Assembly (NCBI RefSeq): GCF_014841125.1
Contig: NZ_JACYTQ010000001.1
Location: 1,178,001 to 1,242,000 of the forward strand
Direction of reading: 5' to 3'
DNA length: 64,000 nt
Source of the DNA: Echinicola arenosa
GTDB taxonomy: Bacteria; Bacteroidota; Bacteroidia; Cytophagales; Cyclobacteriaceae
Shown: positions 18,274 to 28,290 of the stretch, one piece after another
Layout of the letters: each line of letters opens with the position of its first letter
Position numbering within the stretch: the stretch's first letter is position 1
Notes under the pieces: generated by a model
Seen by the model: the letters and a program-made list of their open reading frames with translations, nothing else
Told to the model about the DNA's origin: nothing
Databases searched by the model: none
Translations under genes and position numbers: made by a program

Positions 18274-18467
18274 ACTTATACTGTTAACTTAGGCATAAGG
18301 TATGAACAGCAATATTTCAATTAATAAAAAACCCAAGCGTCTCCATTGATTTAGCGAGAAGAAGATTAACACTTAGTTTTAAAACTCCTATCCCATTAAT
18401 TAATGATTCACTTACTATTCAGTTCAGCTTTTTAGCTCATTAGAGACGATTTATTACTCCGACAACT

Positions 18468-19181
18468 ATGATCAAATATTCTAATCAAACCAGGACTCTA
18501 ACAGCCATTGACTGTATTATTTTTGGCTTTGATGGTTCAGATTACAAGCTACTTTTGATACAAAGGGGCTTTGCGCCAGAAAAGGAAAAATGGAGTCTTA
18601 TGGGAGGATTCCTTCAGCCTACAGAATCACTTGATGATGCTGCCAACAGAATTCTTAAACAGCTAACCGGCCTGGAAGATGTCTATATGGAGCAAATGCA
18701 TACTTTTAGCAGACCTGACCGCGATCCTGTAGAAAGAACCATTGCCGTAGCCTATGTTGCCTTGATTGATATCCATAAATATGAAAAACAGATCAGCGAT
18801 ACATTCCATGCTCACTGGTTCAGTATGAATGAATTGCCCCATCTTATTTTTGACCATGAAGAAATGGTTGAAATGGCAAAAACTAGGCTCAGGTACAAGG
18901 CCGCCCTTCACCCTATTTTGTTTGAGTTGCTGCCCAAGAAGTTTACCCTTCCCCACTTACAAGCTATGTATGAAAGCTTGTATGAAACCAAAATTGATAA
19001 GAGAAACTTTACTAGAAAAGTACTCTCTACCAATATGTTGATCAAAGAAAATGATAAAGATAAGACCAGCTCGAAAAAAGGTGCATTTTATTACAGCATC
19101 AATGAATCCACCTACAAGGATCAATTTCAAACCGTTTTGAATTTCATTCCCAGAAATGAAATTCCAGGAGTTAATGAGTAA
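18468..19181 (+). CDS. araR: Nudix-domain transcriptional regulator, AraR-like
   Basis: 237 residues: an N-terminal Nudix-fold domain (about 10-140) and a C-terminal winged helix (about 150-225), the NrtR/AraR layout. The Nudix box region (46-69) keeps the Gly, the first Glu and the Arg. The catalytic REUxEE positions read RILKQL, so hydrolysis is unlikely and the domain probably senses a ligand. In Bacteroides a protein of this type, AraR, is reported to respond to L-arabinose. The next genes (symporter, araA, GH43) support that role. A terminator and a palindrome follow. The gene symbol is inferred from context. Confidence 0.82.
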   Translation: MIKYSNQTRTLTAIDCIIFGFDGSDYKLLLIQRGFAPEKEKWSLMGGFLQPTESLDDAANRILKQLTGLEDVYMEQMHTFSRPDRDPVERTIAVAYVALIDIHKYEKQISDTFHAHWFSMNELPHLIFDHEEMVEMAKTRLRYKAALHPILFELLPKKFTLPHLQAMYESLYETKIDKRNFTRKVLSTNMLIKENDKDKTSSKKGAFYYSINESTYKDQFQTVLNFIPRNEIPGVNE

Positions 19182-19204
19182 TTTTTTGCTCATTATTTTT
19201 TTTT
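19173..19204 (+). terminator. Terminator after araR-like gene
   Basis: AATGAG (19173-19178) pairs with CTCATT (19189-19194), followed by an almost pure T-run. The gene's stop codon lies in the loop. It suggests the regulator is transcribed separately from the symporter-araA unit. Confidence 0.6.
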
Positions 19205-19211
19205 CTGATTT

Positions 19212-19236
19212 TTTAGGTGTAAATATGACACTTAAA
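19212..19236. promoter_or_regulatory. Palindrome, candidate AraR-type operator
   Basis: Imperfect 25-base dyad: left arm TTTAGGTGT, seven-base centre AAATATG, right arm ACACTTAAA. Eight of the nine arm pairs are Watson-Crick, with one G-T. It sits between the regulator's terminator and the symporter start (61 nt away), where an operator is expected. Binding by the adjacent Nudix-type regulator is inference. Confidence 0.45.
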
Positions 19237-19296
19237 TAAATTTTACATTGGAATTGCTCAGGCAATACGCTTAACATAAACCCTCAATATCATATC

Positions 19297-21171
19297 ATGA
19301 CTGCAGGTTTTTCTACTTTAGATTATGTTATCTTCATACTCTACGCCATAGCCATTGTTTCGGTAGGCTTATGGGTTTCCAGGTCAAAAAAAGGTTTGGA
19401 AAAAACAGCTCAGGAATACTTTCTGGCTGACAAATCACTCACGTGGTGGGCCGTGGGTGCCTCCCTTATCGCAGCCAACATTTCCGCTGAACATTTTATT
19501 GGAACTTCTGGGTCGGGCTTTGCCATTGGTCTTGGGATTTCAGCCTACGAATGGATTGCAGGTATTGCGCTCATCATCGTCGCCAAATACTTCCTTCCTA
19601 TCTTCCTTCAGCATGGCGTATACACCATGCCCCAGTTCCTGAGCGAAAGGTTCAATAAAGGTGTAAGTACAGCTTTTGCGGTCTTTTGGCTCCTAGTATA
19701 TGTATTCGTAAACCTGACTTCGGTAAGTTACTTAGGTGCATTGGCTTTGGACAAAATCATGGGAATCCCCTTGCAATATGGCATTATCGGTCTATTGATA
19801 TTCTCTGGCATTTATTCTATTTATGGAGGACTCGAAGCGGTAGCCTGGACCGATGTAGTGCAGGTAATCATCCTTGTTGCTGGTGGTTTGATCACTACAT
19901 TTCTGGCATTAGATGCTGTAGGTATGGGTGATGGTGTCATAGCGGGTATTGGTAACTTGTATCAAGATGCCAAGGACCACTTTGTCATGATTATGCCGCA
20001 GGGCAGAGTCATGGTACCAGATGGTGTCGGAGGAAGCCGAGATGCTTTCCAGGACCTTCCCGGACTTGCTGTTATTCTTGGCGGCATGTGGTTGACTAAC
20101 CTTGGTTATTGGGGTTTCAACCAATACATTATTCAAAAAGGACTTGCTGCCAAAAGTATTGAAGAAGCCAAAAAAGGTTTATTATTTGCAGGCTACCTAA
20201 AGCTCCTCATGCCGATCATAGTGGTTATCCCGGGCATTGCTGCTTATGTGTTGATCAATGATTACACCCCAGAGCAATTATCTGCCATCCTTAACATGCC
20301 TGTTGAGCACATTGGCACCATCCAAAAATCAGATGAAGCCTATCCTTGGCTTTTGAGAAATTTTATTCCAAATGGGATAAGAGGCTTGGCCTTTGCAGCC
20401 TTGGCTGCTGCGATTGTTTCTTCCTTGGCTTCCATGATCAACAGTACCTCCACCATCTTCACCATGGATATCTATAAGGTTTATTTCAAGCCAAAGGCCA
20501 ACAACCATGAGATGGTAAGGACGGGAAGAATTGTGGCTGTTGTGGCCCTACTTATCGCCATGATAGTCGCCCCACAACTGGCCTCCTTGGATCAGGTATT
20601 CCAATATATCCAGGAATACACCGGCTATATTTACCCAGGTGTGGTTGTGGTATTCGGCATGGGACTGCTTTGGAGACAGGCTACTGCCAATGCAGCTTTG
20701 TGGACAGCCATAGCGACCATACCTGCAGGTATAGTCTTTAAGGTCTTCTATCCTGAAATGCCATTCATATTAAGAATGGGGTATGTGTTCATCATCCTTT
20801 GCTTTATCGCTTCTTTGATCAGCTTCTCTGAGAAAAAGAGCTTTATCAACCCCGATCATAAAGCAGGAAAGCAAGCCGCCAAAACTGTGGCTTCAAGCTA
20901 CTTCTTCATTCTATTGGGCATTATTTGTGTGGCAATCGGATTTGGATTATTTAGTAGCTATGCTTACTTGGGAATTGAATCCATCTTCATGCTTGGCGTA
21001 TTATTCCTGATGCTTGGTATCATCCTTTATACCAATATCAAAATGGAAACTGCAGACCATAAATCATTTAATGTTGACCCTGCATTATTCGATACCACTA
21101 CATCTTTCAATCTTGGTGCAGCCGGCATAGTGCTTATCGTAGGGCTACTATACTACTTCTTCTGGATGTAA
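19297..21171 (+). CDS. Sodium/solute symporter, probable arabinose transporter
   Basis: 624-residue SSS-family membrane protein of the SGLT type, with about 14 hydrophobic segments. Typical family stretches include [57 protein letters not shown] and [22 protein letters not shown] with sodium-site-like Ser/Thr. A C-terminal extension of about 70 residues adds further membrane spans compared with its paralogue at 30744-32387. It is followed by araA after 34 nt, so L-arabinose is the most likely substrate. That assignment is inference from context. Confidence 0.88.
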   Translation: MTAGFSTLDYVIFILYAIAIVSVGLWVSRSKKGLEKTAQEYFLADKSLTWWAVGASLIAANISAEHFIGTSGSGFAIGLGISAYEWIAGIALIIVAKYFLPIFLQHGVYTMPQFLSERFNKGVSTAFAVFWLLVYVFVNLTSVSYLGALALDKIMGIPLQYGIIGLLIFSGIYSIYGGLEAVAWTDVVQVIILVAGGLITTFLALDAVGMGDGVIAGIGNLYQDAKDHFVMIMPQGRVMVPDGVGGSRDAFQDLPGLAVILGGMWLTNLGYWGFNQYIIQKGLAAKSIEEAKKGLLFAGYLKLLMPIIVVIPGIAAYVLINDYTPEQLSAILNMPVEHIGTIQKSDEAYPWLLRNFIPNGIRGLAFAALAAAIVSSLASMINSTSTIFTMDIYKVYFKPKANNHEMVRTGRIVAVVALLIAMIVAPQLASLDQVFQYIQEYTGYIYPGVVVVFGMGLLWRQATANAALWTAIATIPAGIVFKVFYPEMPFILRMGYVFIILCFIASLISFSEKKSFINPDHKAGKQAAKTVASSYFFILLGIICVAIGFGLFSSYAYLGIESIFMLGVLFLMLGIILYTNIKMETADHKSFNVDPALFDTTTSFNLGAAGIVLIVGLLYYFFWM

Positions 21172-21205
21172 AGACAACTTTGAGAAAGAACAATTAGAAA
21201 GAGAT

Positions 21206-22708
21206 ATGAAAAATTTAAAAGAAAATGAGGTTTGGTTTATCACGGGCAGTCAGCACCTTTACGGAGAAGAAACCCTTCGTCAAGTGGCCGAGCACGCCCA
21301 AATCATTGCTCAGGAACTCAACAATTCAACCCAAATAGCTGTCACCACTGTATTTAAACCTGTGGTAAAAACCACTGAAGAGATTTATGCTATTGTCCAA
21401 GAAGCCAACCAAGCCCATAATTGTATCGGATTGGTAACGTGGATGCACACTTTCTCTCCTGCAAAAATGTGGATCAATGGCTTGAAAATCCTTCAAAAGC
21501 CATTGCTTCACCTGCATACCCAATATAATCAGGATATTCCATGGAACTCCATTGATATGGACTTCATGAACCTGAACCAAAGTGCCCATGGTGATCGGGA
21601 ATTCGGTTTTATTACTGCCCGAATGAAAGTGAACAGAAAAGTAGTGGTAGGTCACTGGAAAGATGAAGTGGTTCATAAACAAATTGATGTATGGGCCAGA
21701 GCAGCCAGTGGCTGGCATGATTGGCAAGGAGCCAAATTCGCCCGTTTTGGAGACAATATGCGTTTTGTAGCCGTAACAGATGGTGATAAAGTAGAAGCAG
21801 AATTGAAGTTTGGTTTCGCTGTCAACACCTATGCAGTAGGTGATCTGGTTGAAAAGATTGATGCAGTTTCAGATGCACAGTTGAAAGCTTTAGTGGAAGA
21901 ATATGAAGCCAGTTACAACCTCACTGCTGACCTCAAGTCCGGTGGAGCCAAAAGACAATCACTTTTGGACGCTGCTAAAATTGAAGTTGGCATGAGAGCC
22001 TTTCTGGAAGAAGGTGGATTCAAGGGGTTCTCCAACACCTTTGAAGACCTTCATGGCATGAAGCAACTGCCTGGCATCGCCACACAGCGTTTGATGGCCG
22101 ATGGATATGGTTATGCCGGCGAAGGCGACTGGAAGACAGCAGCCCTAGTCAGGGCAATGAAAGTAATGGGAAGTGGACTGGAAGGTGGCAATGCCTTTAT
22201 GGAGGATTACACCTATCACTTTGACCCTAACAACAGCCTGGTTCTTGGGTCTCATATGCTAGAAGTAGATCCTACCTTGGCAGCTGGAAAGCCATCCTGC
22301 GAGGTACACCCTTTAGGTATCGGGGGTAAGGAAGACCCTGTCAGGTTGGTATTTAATGGTATAGATGGCGCTGGACTAAACGCCTCCATCGTAGACATGG
22401 GCAATCGATTCAGACTAATCGTGAATGATGTAGAAGGAGTGGCTCCTTTGAAAGACCTGCCTAAACTGCCCGTAGCACGGGTCATGTGGAAACCTATGCC
22501 AGACATGAAAACAGGTTGTGCGGCCTGGATCTTGGCAGGTGGTGCTCACCACACTTGCTTTAGCCAAAGCTTAACTTCAGAACATTTGAACGACTTTGCC
22601 ACGATGGCCGGTATCGAAAGTGTCAATATCGACAAGGATACTACTTTAAGAGAAATCCAAAACGAGTTAAAGTGGAGCGATGCCTACTATCACCTTAATG
22701 ACAAATAA
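21206..22708 (+). CDS. araA: L-arabinose isomerase
   Basis: 500-residue cytoplasmic isomerase converting L-arabinose to L-ribulose. The N-terminal [16 protein letters not shown] is the family hallmark. Metal-binding Glu/His positions occur in the [23 protein letters not shown] region (read here in pieces) and in [13 protein letters not shown]. Length equals E. coli AraA. It lies 34 nt behind the symporter and is probably co-transcribed with it. Neither a ribulokinase (araB) nor a ribulose-5-P epimerase (araD) follows, so later steps must be encoded elsewhere. Confidence 0.97.
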   Translation: MKNLKENEVWFITGSQHLYGEETLRQVAEHAQIIAQELNNSTQIAVTTVFKPVVKTTEEIYAIVQEANQAHNCIGLVTWMHTFSPAKMWINGLKILQKPLLHLHTQYNQDIPWNSIDMDFMNLNQSAHGDREFGFITARMKVNRKVVVGHWKDEVVHKQIDVWARAASGWHDWQGAKFARFGDNMRFVAVTDGDKVEAELKFGFAVNTYAVGDLVEKIDAVSDAQLKALVEEYEASYNLTADLKSGGAKRQSLLDAAKIEVGMRAFLEEGGFKGFSNTFEDLHGMKQLPGIATQRLMADGYGYAGEGDWKTAALVRAMKVMGSGLEGGNAFMEDYTYHFDPNNSLVLGSHMLEVDPTLAAGKPSCEVHPLGIGGKEDPVRLVFNGIDGAGLNASIVDMGNRFRLIVNDVEGVAPLKDLPKLPVARVMWKPMPDMKTGCAAWILAGGAHHTCFSQSLTSEHLNDFATMAGIESVNIDKDTTLREIQNELKWSDAYYHLNDK

Positions 22709-22904
22709 AAATATATGTATATCCGCAATTTTACCAGTAAAGATTAAAAGCGAGTAGAAACTAGCCTTTTGATTAACGTATTAACTGCTTCAGAGTTCAG
22801 GTCTACCTAGCTGCTAGACAGACTTTCGACCACTTGAGCAAAGGATGTATGATTACTGGCATCATAGCGAATAATCAGATAAAAATAATAAGTAACAATC
22901 TATA

Positions 22905-22939
22905 TTAGAAAAAGCGATGTTTGTGTAGCGTCGCTTTTT
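22905..22939. terminator. Terminator-like hairpin between araA and GH43
   Basis: A 13-bp stem, AGAAAAAGCGATG (22905-22917) with CGTCGCTTTTTCT (22927-22939), including one G-T pair. It has an A-run at the 5' side and a T-run at the 3' side, so it could stop transcription in both directions. It lies about 200 nt after araA. Confidence 0.75.
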
Positions 22940-22950
22940 CTCAAACATTT

Positions 22951-22964
22951 CTTGAAACCGATTT
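22951..22964. promoter_or_regulatory. LacI-type operator motif upstream of GH43 gene
   Basis: TGAAACCGATTTCA, with perfect 5-bp arms TGAAA/TTTCA. It closely resembles the core of the palindrome at 44166-44183 next to the lacI-family gene. It lies about 32 nt before a -7-like box and 73 nt before the GH43 start, suggesting that this regulator also controls the GH43 gene. Confidence 0.5.
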
Positions 22965-22995
22965 CATGAAAGTTTCAACACAAAATTATTTTTGT

Positions 22996-23003
22996 TATTT
23001 TTG
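22996..23003 (+). promoter_or_regulatory. Candidate -7 box for GH43 gene
   Basis: TATTTTTG matches TAnnTTTG and lies 41 nt before the ATG at 23037. This argues against a longer coding start at TTG 22992. Confidence 0.4.
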
Positions 23004-23036
23004 ACTAAAACAACACCTAAACCTAACCTAACCAAC

Positions 23037-24170
23037 ATGTTACAAATTAATCAAGCATTGAAATTAACCGTTTTGATCGGGAGTTCAGCTCTGCTCCTCA
23101 GTAGCTGCCAGTCCAATTCAAACCATGCTTCGGAACAAGAAAGCGTATCCACCATGGACAACTCCCAACAAGACAGCCTGAGCTTCCTATCCCAACCACT
23201 GGTCACCGATCATTACACGGCAGATCCATCTGCCCATGTTTTTGGGGACAAGCTTTACATCTACCCTTCCCATGATGTGGAAACTATCGTGGAGGAGGAT
23301 GATTCTGGTGCACATTTCAATATGATGGATTACCATGTTTATTCTATGGAATCTCCTTCATCAGAAATAATTGATCATGGAAAAGTATTGGACCTAAAAG
23401 ACATTCCTTGGGCCAAAAGACAATTATGGGCGCCCGATGCTGCTGAAAAGAACGGTAAATACTACCTCTACTTTCCAGCCAAAGACCAAGAGGATATCTT
23501 CAGACTGGGGGTAGCCACTGCTGATCAACCTACTGGCCCGTTTAAAGCCGAACCCGAGCCTATCGAAAACAGCTTTAGCATAGACCCGGCCGTGTTCAAA
23601 GACCAAGATGGCCAACACTATATTTATTGGGGAGGAATCTGGGGAGGACAGCTCCAAAAATGGAGAACTGGTAAGTACTTATCCACAGGCAACAGCCCCT
23701 ATGCAGATGAACCAGCAGATGATGAACCAGCCATAGCACCTCAAGTGGCCAAGCTCAGCGAAAACATGCTACAATTCGGAGAAGCTCCTCGAGCTATTGA
23801 AATCTTAGATCAGGAAGGTGAACCTATCAAAGCAGGAGATCATGATAGGAGGTTTTTTGAAGCGGCCTGGGTGCATCTACACAATGACACCTATTATTTT
23901 TCCTATTCTACAGGTGACACGCACAACATTGCATATGCGACAGGAGACAATCCTTATGGACCTTTCACCTATCAAGGTGTAATACTCAAACCTGTGATGG
24001 GTTGGACAAACCATCACTCCATTGTGGAAGTCGAAGGGGAATGGTACATTTTTTACCACGACACTCAACTGTCAGGAAAAACCCATTTGAGAAATATCAA
24101 AATGACCAAACTCACACATCGTCCAGATGGTAGCATTGAAACCATTACTCCGATGAAAAAATTAAAATAA
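23037..24170 (+). CDS. GH43-family glycosidase lipoprotein
   Basis: 377 residues from ATG 23037; a TTG 15 codons earlier is rejected because it would overlap the promoter. A lipoprotein signal ends LLLSSC (Cys24). The five-bladed GH43 propeller shows TADPSAHVF (general base Asp63), SIDPAVFKD (pKa-modulating Asp) and FFEAAWVHL (general acid Glu). GH43 enzymes act as beta-xylosidases or alpha-L-arabinofuranosidases. Its position after araA favours release of arabinose from arabinoxylan or arabinan, while a LacI-type site upstream ties it to the glucuronoxylan locus. Exact specificity cannot be read from sequence alone. Confidence 0.92.
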   Translation: MLQINQALKLTVLIGSSALLLSSCQSNSNHASEQESVSTMDNSQQDSLSFLSQPLVTDHYTADPSAHVFGDKLYIYPSHDVETIVEEDDSGAHFNMMDYHVYSMESPSSEIIDHGKVLDLKDIPWAKRQLWAPDAAEKNGKYYLYFPAKDQEDIFRLGVATADQPTGPFKAEPEPIENSFSIDPAVFKDQDGQHYIYWGGIWGGQLQKWRTGKYLSTGNSPYADEPADDEPAIAPQVAKLSENMLQFGEAPRAIEILDQEGEPIKAGDHDRRFFEAAWVHLHNDTYYFSYSTGDTHNIAYATGDNPYGPFTYQGVILKPVMGWTNHHSIVEVEGEWYIFYHDTQLSGKTHLRNIKMTKLTHRPDGSIETITPMKKLK

Positions 24171-24211
24171 GCTTCTCCAAGTCTACTATTTTATATTTTG
24201 ACTACAAAGGA

Positions 24212-24302
24212 AAAGAGGCTGTCTCCCATATTCCCGTCATTACTTGTCCCGATAATTATCAGGATCAAAATGACGGTTACCTTGTTATGAGACAGCCTCT
24301 TT
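24212..24302. terminator. Nested palindrome / bidirectional terminator
   Basis: Outer arms of 14 bp (24212-24225 and 24289-24302, AAAGAGGCTGTCTC and its complement) enclose a second 7-bp pair (CCGTCAT 24234-24240, ATGACGG 24270-24276). Inside that is a third small dyad with GATAATTATC at its core. It sits between the convergent GH43 and xylA genes with T/A-rich ends. It probably terminates both, and its elaborate shape suggests a dispersed repeat element. Confidence 0.75.
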
Positions 24303-24314
24303 CTTTTTGGTAAT

Positions 24315-25628
24315 TTAAATATACTGGTTCAGAATATTCTCATACATCTCCTGCTTACCACTCCTAGAAGCAGGTTCTCCAGTGGCTATTGCATGGGCTC
24401 TCAAGTCTTCCAAAGTCAGTTTCCCTGACTCAAACTCTTTGCCCTTACCAGAGTCAAAAGAAGCATAGCGATCCTTTCTCCATTTTTTATACTCAGAATG
24501 TTCCAAGATATCATGCGCAATTAGCAATGCCCTGGCAAAGGCGTCCATGCTTCCAATATGAGCATGAAAAAGATCATCAAGATCCGTGGAATTTCTTCTC
24601 AACTTGGCATCAAAATTAACACCCCCACCTTGCAAACCTCCAGCTTCCAAAATCACCAACAGCGACTCTGTCAATTCTTGAAGGTTTAAAGCAAACTGAT
24701 CTGTATCCCAACCATTTTGATAATCACCTCTATTGGCATCAATACTACCCAACAAGCCTGCATCAGCAGCCACTTGAAGTTCATGTTGAAAGGTATGCCC
24801 CGCCAAAGTAGCATGGTTCACTTCAATATTCAACTTAAAATCTTTCTCCAAGCCATAATGTCTCAAGAAACCCACAACGGTGGCTGAGTCATAATCATAC
24901 TGGTGTTTGGTAGGCTCCATAGGCTTGGGTTCGATCAAGAAATTCCCCTTAAACCCTTGTTTGCGCCCATAATCTCTGGCCATCGTCAGGAACTTTGCCA
25001 AGTGCTCTGTTTCACGTTTCATATCGGTATTGAGCAAGGACATATAGCCCTCTCGACCGCCCCAAAACACATAATTTTCACCACCTAGGGCGATGGTGGC
25101 ATCAATGGAGTTTTTCACCTGTGTAGCAGCCCAGGAAACCACATCAAAATCAGGATTGGTAGAAGCACCGTTCATATAGCGAGGATTGCTGAATACATTC
25201 GCTGTTCCCCAAAGCAGCTTGATACCGGTTTCTTTCTGCTTTTTCTTCGCATACTCCGTGATGGCCTTCATCCTGCTTTCATACTCTTCAATAGTGGCTC
25301 CTTCATCGATCAAATCCACATCATGGAAGCAATAATAGGGTGCGCCGATCTTGGTGATAAATTCAAAAGCCGCATCCATCTTGTCCTTTGCACGCTGAAG
25401 GGCATCTTCGGACTTGTCCCATTCGAATGTCTTGGTGCCTGGCCCAAAAGGATCATCACCCGTAGCATTGAAGGAGTGCCAATATGCAATGGCAAACTTA
25501 AAATGCTCTTTCATGGTCTTTCCGGCCACTACTTTCGTTTCATCATAAAACTTAAAGGCAAAAGGATTCTTGGAATCCCTTCCCTCAAACTTGATTTTCT
25601 CTATTCCAGGAAAATAGGTTTTTGACAT
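24315..25628 (-). CDS. xylA: Xylose isomerase
   Basis: 437-residue class II xylose isomerase (D-xylose to D-xylulose, cytoplasm). Catalytic and metal motifs are visible: YYCFHDVDL (catalytic His), [15 protein letters not shown] (metal Glu), [18 protein letters not shown] and GSIDANRGD. It is second in the minus-strand xylB-xylA unit, 98 nt after xylB, and ends at a shared bidirectional terminator with the GH43 gene. Confidence 0.98.
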   Translation of the reverse strand: MSKTYFPGIEKIKFEGRDSKNPFAFKFYDETKVVAGKTMKEHFKFAIAYWHSFNATGDDPFGPGTKTFEWDKSEDALQRAKDKMDAAFEFITKIGAPYYCFHDVDLIDEGATIEEYESRMKAITEYAKKKQKETGIKLLWGTANVFSNPRYMNGASTNPDFDVVSWAATQVKNSIDATIALGGENYVFWGGREGYMSLLNTDMKRETEHLAKFLTMARDYGRKQGFKGNFLIEPKPMEPTKHQYDYDSATVVGFLRHYGLEKDFKLNIEVNHATLAGHTFQHELQVAADAGLLGSIDANRGDYQNGWDTDQFALNLQELTESLLVILEAGGLQGGGVNFDAKLRRNSTDLDDLFHAHIGSMDAFARALLIAHDILEHSEYKKWRKDRYASFDSGKGKEFESGKLTLEDLRAHAIATGEPASRSGKQEMYENILNQYI

Positions 25629-25726
25629 GATATATTTGGTTATTGGTTATTTAGTTCTTGTTTTTGAGGTCCGCTGATCGCACAGATGAGCGCTGTTCTA
25701 TCTTACTATTTCTAACATCCCAAGCG

Positions 25727-27217
25727 CTACCGGACTTTCTTTAAATTCTCCTCCCATTGCCGGTAGACCTCCTTGTAGGTCTTGACCAGAATCGGATCAG
25801 GATCAAAAGAAGCCACTTTTTCCAATCCTACAAAAGCCTCCTTGGGTTGTTCATAAATCCCAGCCGCGATACCTGCGCCCCTTGCAGCACCTTGGGAACC
25901 ATCGGTATCATAAAACTCCAAGCTGACCTCATTCATATTGACAAAGGCCTCCCTGAACAACGGGCTTAAAAACATATTTGCCCGACCCGCTTTAACGGTT
26001 TTAAGCGTAAGCCCCATCTCTTTCATGATATTAAAACCAAAAGTCAAGGCACTTACGATGCCTTCTTGTCCCGCCCTGAGCAGATGACGCTGATCATGTT
26101 TCAGTAAATTTAGGCCACTCATATGTGCTCCTACGGTCTTGTTTTCCATAATCCGTTCTGCTCCATTGCCAAAAGGAATAAAACTCAGCCCCTCCGCTCC
26201 AATTGGAACTTCAGCAGCCAATGCATTCATACTTTCATAGGAAATCGCTTCACCACCCAAAAGCCTTTTGAGCCAACTGTTCAAAATGCCCGTTCCATTG
26301 ACGCACAAAAGCACTCCAAGGCGCGGATCATTTTTTTTGTGATTGACATGAAGGAATGTATTTACCCTGGATTGAGGATCAAAAACAGGCTGATCACTCA
26401 CCCCATAAACAGTTCCTGATGTACCAGCCGTGGTGGCCAGTTCCCCTTTTTCCAAGACATTGAGTGAAAAGGCATTATTAGGTTGATCTCCCGCTCGGTA
26501 AGTCACGGGAATTCCCGCTTCCAGACCGGTCAATTGGGAGCATTGTTTACTCACCCTCCCGGTTTCGGAGAAAGAAGGAACCGCTTCTGCCAAGAGTGTC
26601 TTATCAATCCCATAGTGATCCAACAGCTCTTGGCTCAATTTATTTTCTTTGAAGTCCCAGAAAACTCCTTCGGAAAGCCCTGATTCAGAGGTAAAAATCT
26701 CTCCAGTAAGTTTCATGGCGATAAAATCACCTGGAAGCATCACCTTGTGGATCTTCGCATAATGTTCAGGTTCATTTTCTTTGACCCACTTCAGCTTGGA
26801 AGCAGTAAAATTTCCGGGTGAATTCAATAGGTTACCCAAACAAAAGTCTTCCCCCAAAGTATCAAAAGCCACATTTCCAATCGATACGGCACGGCTATCG
26901 CACCAAATAATGGAAGGCCTGATGACTTCTTGGTTTTGATCTACTAATACCAAGCCATGCATTTGATAGGAAATACCTATTCCTTTGACCTCTCCATTCT
27001 TGACCTGACCTTTTGCCAGCACGGCCTGGGTGGTTTCAACCACATATTTCCACCACATTATGGGATCCTGCTCCGCCCAATCTTTGTGAGGTGAAGCAAT
27101 GGGCATTTCAATTTTAGGTTGGCCTTCGGAGGCGATCACTTTTCCGGAATCCGCATCCAACAAGGTCGTTTTCACAGATGAACTTCCGATATCATATCCG
27201 ATCAATAATTGTCGCAT
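25727..27217 (-). CDS. xylB: Xylulokinase, FGGY family
   Basis: 496-residue FGGY kinase that phosphorylates D-xylulose. The N-terminal phosphate-1 loop GYDIGSSSVKTTLLD, the substrate region SYQMHGLVLVD and IIWCDSRA, and the C-terminal ATP-site block TTAGTSGTVYGV are visible. The xylulokinase identity follows from pairing with xylA. It is divergent from an AraC-family regulator, with a 12-bp inverted repeat in the shared promoter region. Confidence 0.94.
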   Translation of the reverse strand: MRQLLIGYDIGSSSVKTTLLDADSGKVIASEGQPKIEMPIASPHKDWAEQDPIMWWKYVVETTQAVLAKGQVKNGEVKGIGISYQMHGLVLVDQNQEVIRPSIIWCDSRAVSIGNVAFDTLGEDFCLGNLLNSPGNFTASKLKWVKENEPEHYAKIHKVMLPGDFIAMKLTGEIFTSESGLSEGVFWDFKENKLSQELLDHYGIDKTLLAEAVPSFSETGRVSKQCSQLTGLEAGIPVTYRAGDQPNNAFSLNVLEKGELATTAGTSGTVYGVSDQPVFDPQSRVNTFLHVNHKKNDPRLGVLLCVNGTGILNSWLKRLLGGEAISYESMNALAAEVPIGAEGLSFIPFGNGAERIMENKTVGAHMSGLNLLKHDQRHLLRAGQEGIVSALTFGFNIMKEMGLTLKTVKAGRANMFLSPLFREAFVNMNEVSLEFYDTDGSQGAARGAGIAAGIYEQPKEAFVGLEKVASFDPDPILVKTYKEVYRQWEENLKKVR

Positions 27218-27333
27218 GAATTATTTTGGGTTGATTAACATTGTACCATTTTCAATGAGGTAATCCAAGAACCTCTTTGAACAAAGTTCGATGAAAAACA
27301 CAGCACCTTCTTACATTATTTGATTAAATTATA

Positions 27334-27367
27334 ATACTCTTTGATCAAATACATAATCAAAGAGTAT
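27334..27367. promoter_or_regulatory. 12-bp perfect inverted repeat in xylB/araC-type divergon
   Basis: Arms ATACTCTTTGAT (27334-27345) and ATCAAAGAGTAT (27356-27367) are separated by 10 bases. The dyad lies 116 nt before xylB and 41 nt before the regulator gene, suited to control of both. Each arm contains TACTCTTTG, one base longer than a -7 box, reading toward the gene it faces. It is a good operator candidate for the AraC-type regulator. Confidence 0.55.
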
Positions 27368-27408
27368 CATTACGTATCTTGTAAAAGTTTATTCAATCCC
27401 TTGCTCCT

Positions 27409-28248
27409 ATGAAACCCATTGTTCAAAAGCTACCTCGGCAAGACTTCAAGTCCTTCGTGTCTATCATGATGAGCACACCTACCTTTGAAACTCCCTGGCA
27501 TAGGCATGTCGAAAACGAAATCCTCTTGATAAAAGAAGGGTTTGGCACGGCTATCATTGGGGATTATGTCGGAGAATTTGCCAAAGGCGACCTATTCTAC
27601 ATTGGCTCAAATGTTCCGCACTGGTTCAGGAAGGCCTATGAGGATCTTTTCTGCAGGGTGGTGGTCATCCAGTTTGACCAAAGCATCTTTGGCAGCACTT
27701 TCTTGAAAATGCCTGAACTGACAGCTACCAACAAATTGATCAAACTGAAACAAGGCCTTGCAGTGAACTATGCACTACAGCCGACCATGGTCGACAAGAT
27801 CGAACAATTGGTTGACGCAGAAGGTTTTGAGCATATCGGCACCTTGCTGGATATCCTGCACCAAATCAGCACCCAAACCCAAAACACTTTGCTGACCCAT
27901 GAGCCCATTGACTCCTTTGATTCCAAGGGGATCATTGACGAGGTGCTGGAATATACCTTTGAGCGTTTTCAAGACAACATAAAACTGGAGGAAGTTGCCG
28001 CCATAGTCAAAATGAGCACATCCAATTTTAGGCGCTTCTTTAAGCTCAACACCAAAAAGTCCTATACAAAGTTTTTGAAAGAGATCAGGATAGCTCATGC
28101 CTGCAAACTCCTGCGGGATCCCAACCGCTTTGTTTCTCAGATTTTTCACGAATGTGGCTATAGAAACATCACCAATTTCAACCGACAATTTAAAGAAGTT
28201 AAGAGCATGACGCCTTCGGCTTATCGGAAGGAGATTTATAGAGAATAG
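27409..28248 (+). CDS. AraC-family regulator, probable xylose regulator
   Basis: 279 residues. The N-terminal cupin-like sensor domain (WHRHVENEILLI to GDLFYIGSNVPHWF) could bind a sugar. The C-terminal AraC/XylS double helix-turn-helix covers about residues 180-277 (LEEVAAIVKMSTSNFRRFF and FHECGYRNITNFNRQFK). It is divergent from xylB-xylA and close to a large dyad, so control of xylose use is likely. Sugar specificity is inference. Confidence 0.92.
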   Translation: MKPIVQKLPRQDFKSFVSIMMSTPTFETPWHRHVENEILLIKEGFGTAIIGDYVGEFAKGDLFYIGSNVPHWFRKAYEDLFCRVVVIQFDQSIFGSTFLKMPELTATNKLIKLKQGLAVNYALQPTMVDKIEQLVDAEGFEHIGTLLDILHQISTQTQNTLLTHEPIDSFDSKGIIDEVLEYTFERFQDNIKLEEVAAIVKMSTSNFRRFFKLNTKKSYTKFLKEIRIAHACKLLRDPNRFVSQIFHECGYRNITNFNRQFKEVKSMTPSAYRKEIYRE

Positions 28249-28286
28249 TGGTTAAAAGTGTATCAATCTTTATCATATACCACTAT
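28245..28286. terminator. Possible bidirectional hairpin
   Basis: Perfect 8-bp arms ATAGTGGT (28245-28252) and ACCACTAT (28279-28286) lie between the convergent AraC-type and SIR2-TPR genes. The loop is 26 nt and there is no long T-run, so support is weak. Confidence 0.35.
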
Positions 28287-28290
28287 ACTT

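Noticed and set aside
22992-23036. TTG start for the GH43 gene, 15 codons upstream
   Set aside because: It would overlap the -7-like box at 22996-23003, and ATG 23037 gives a proper lipoprotein signal.
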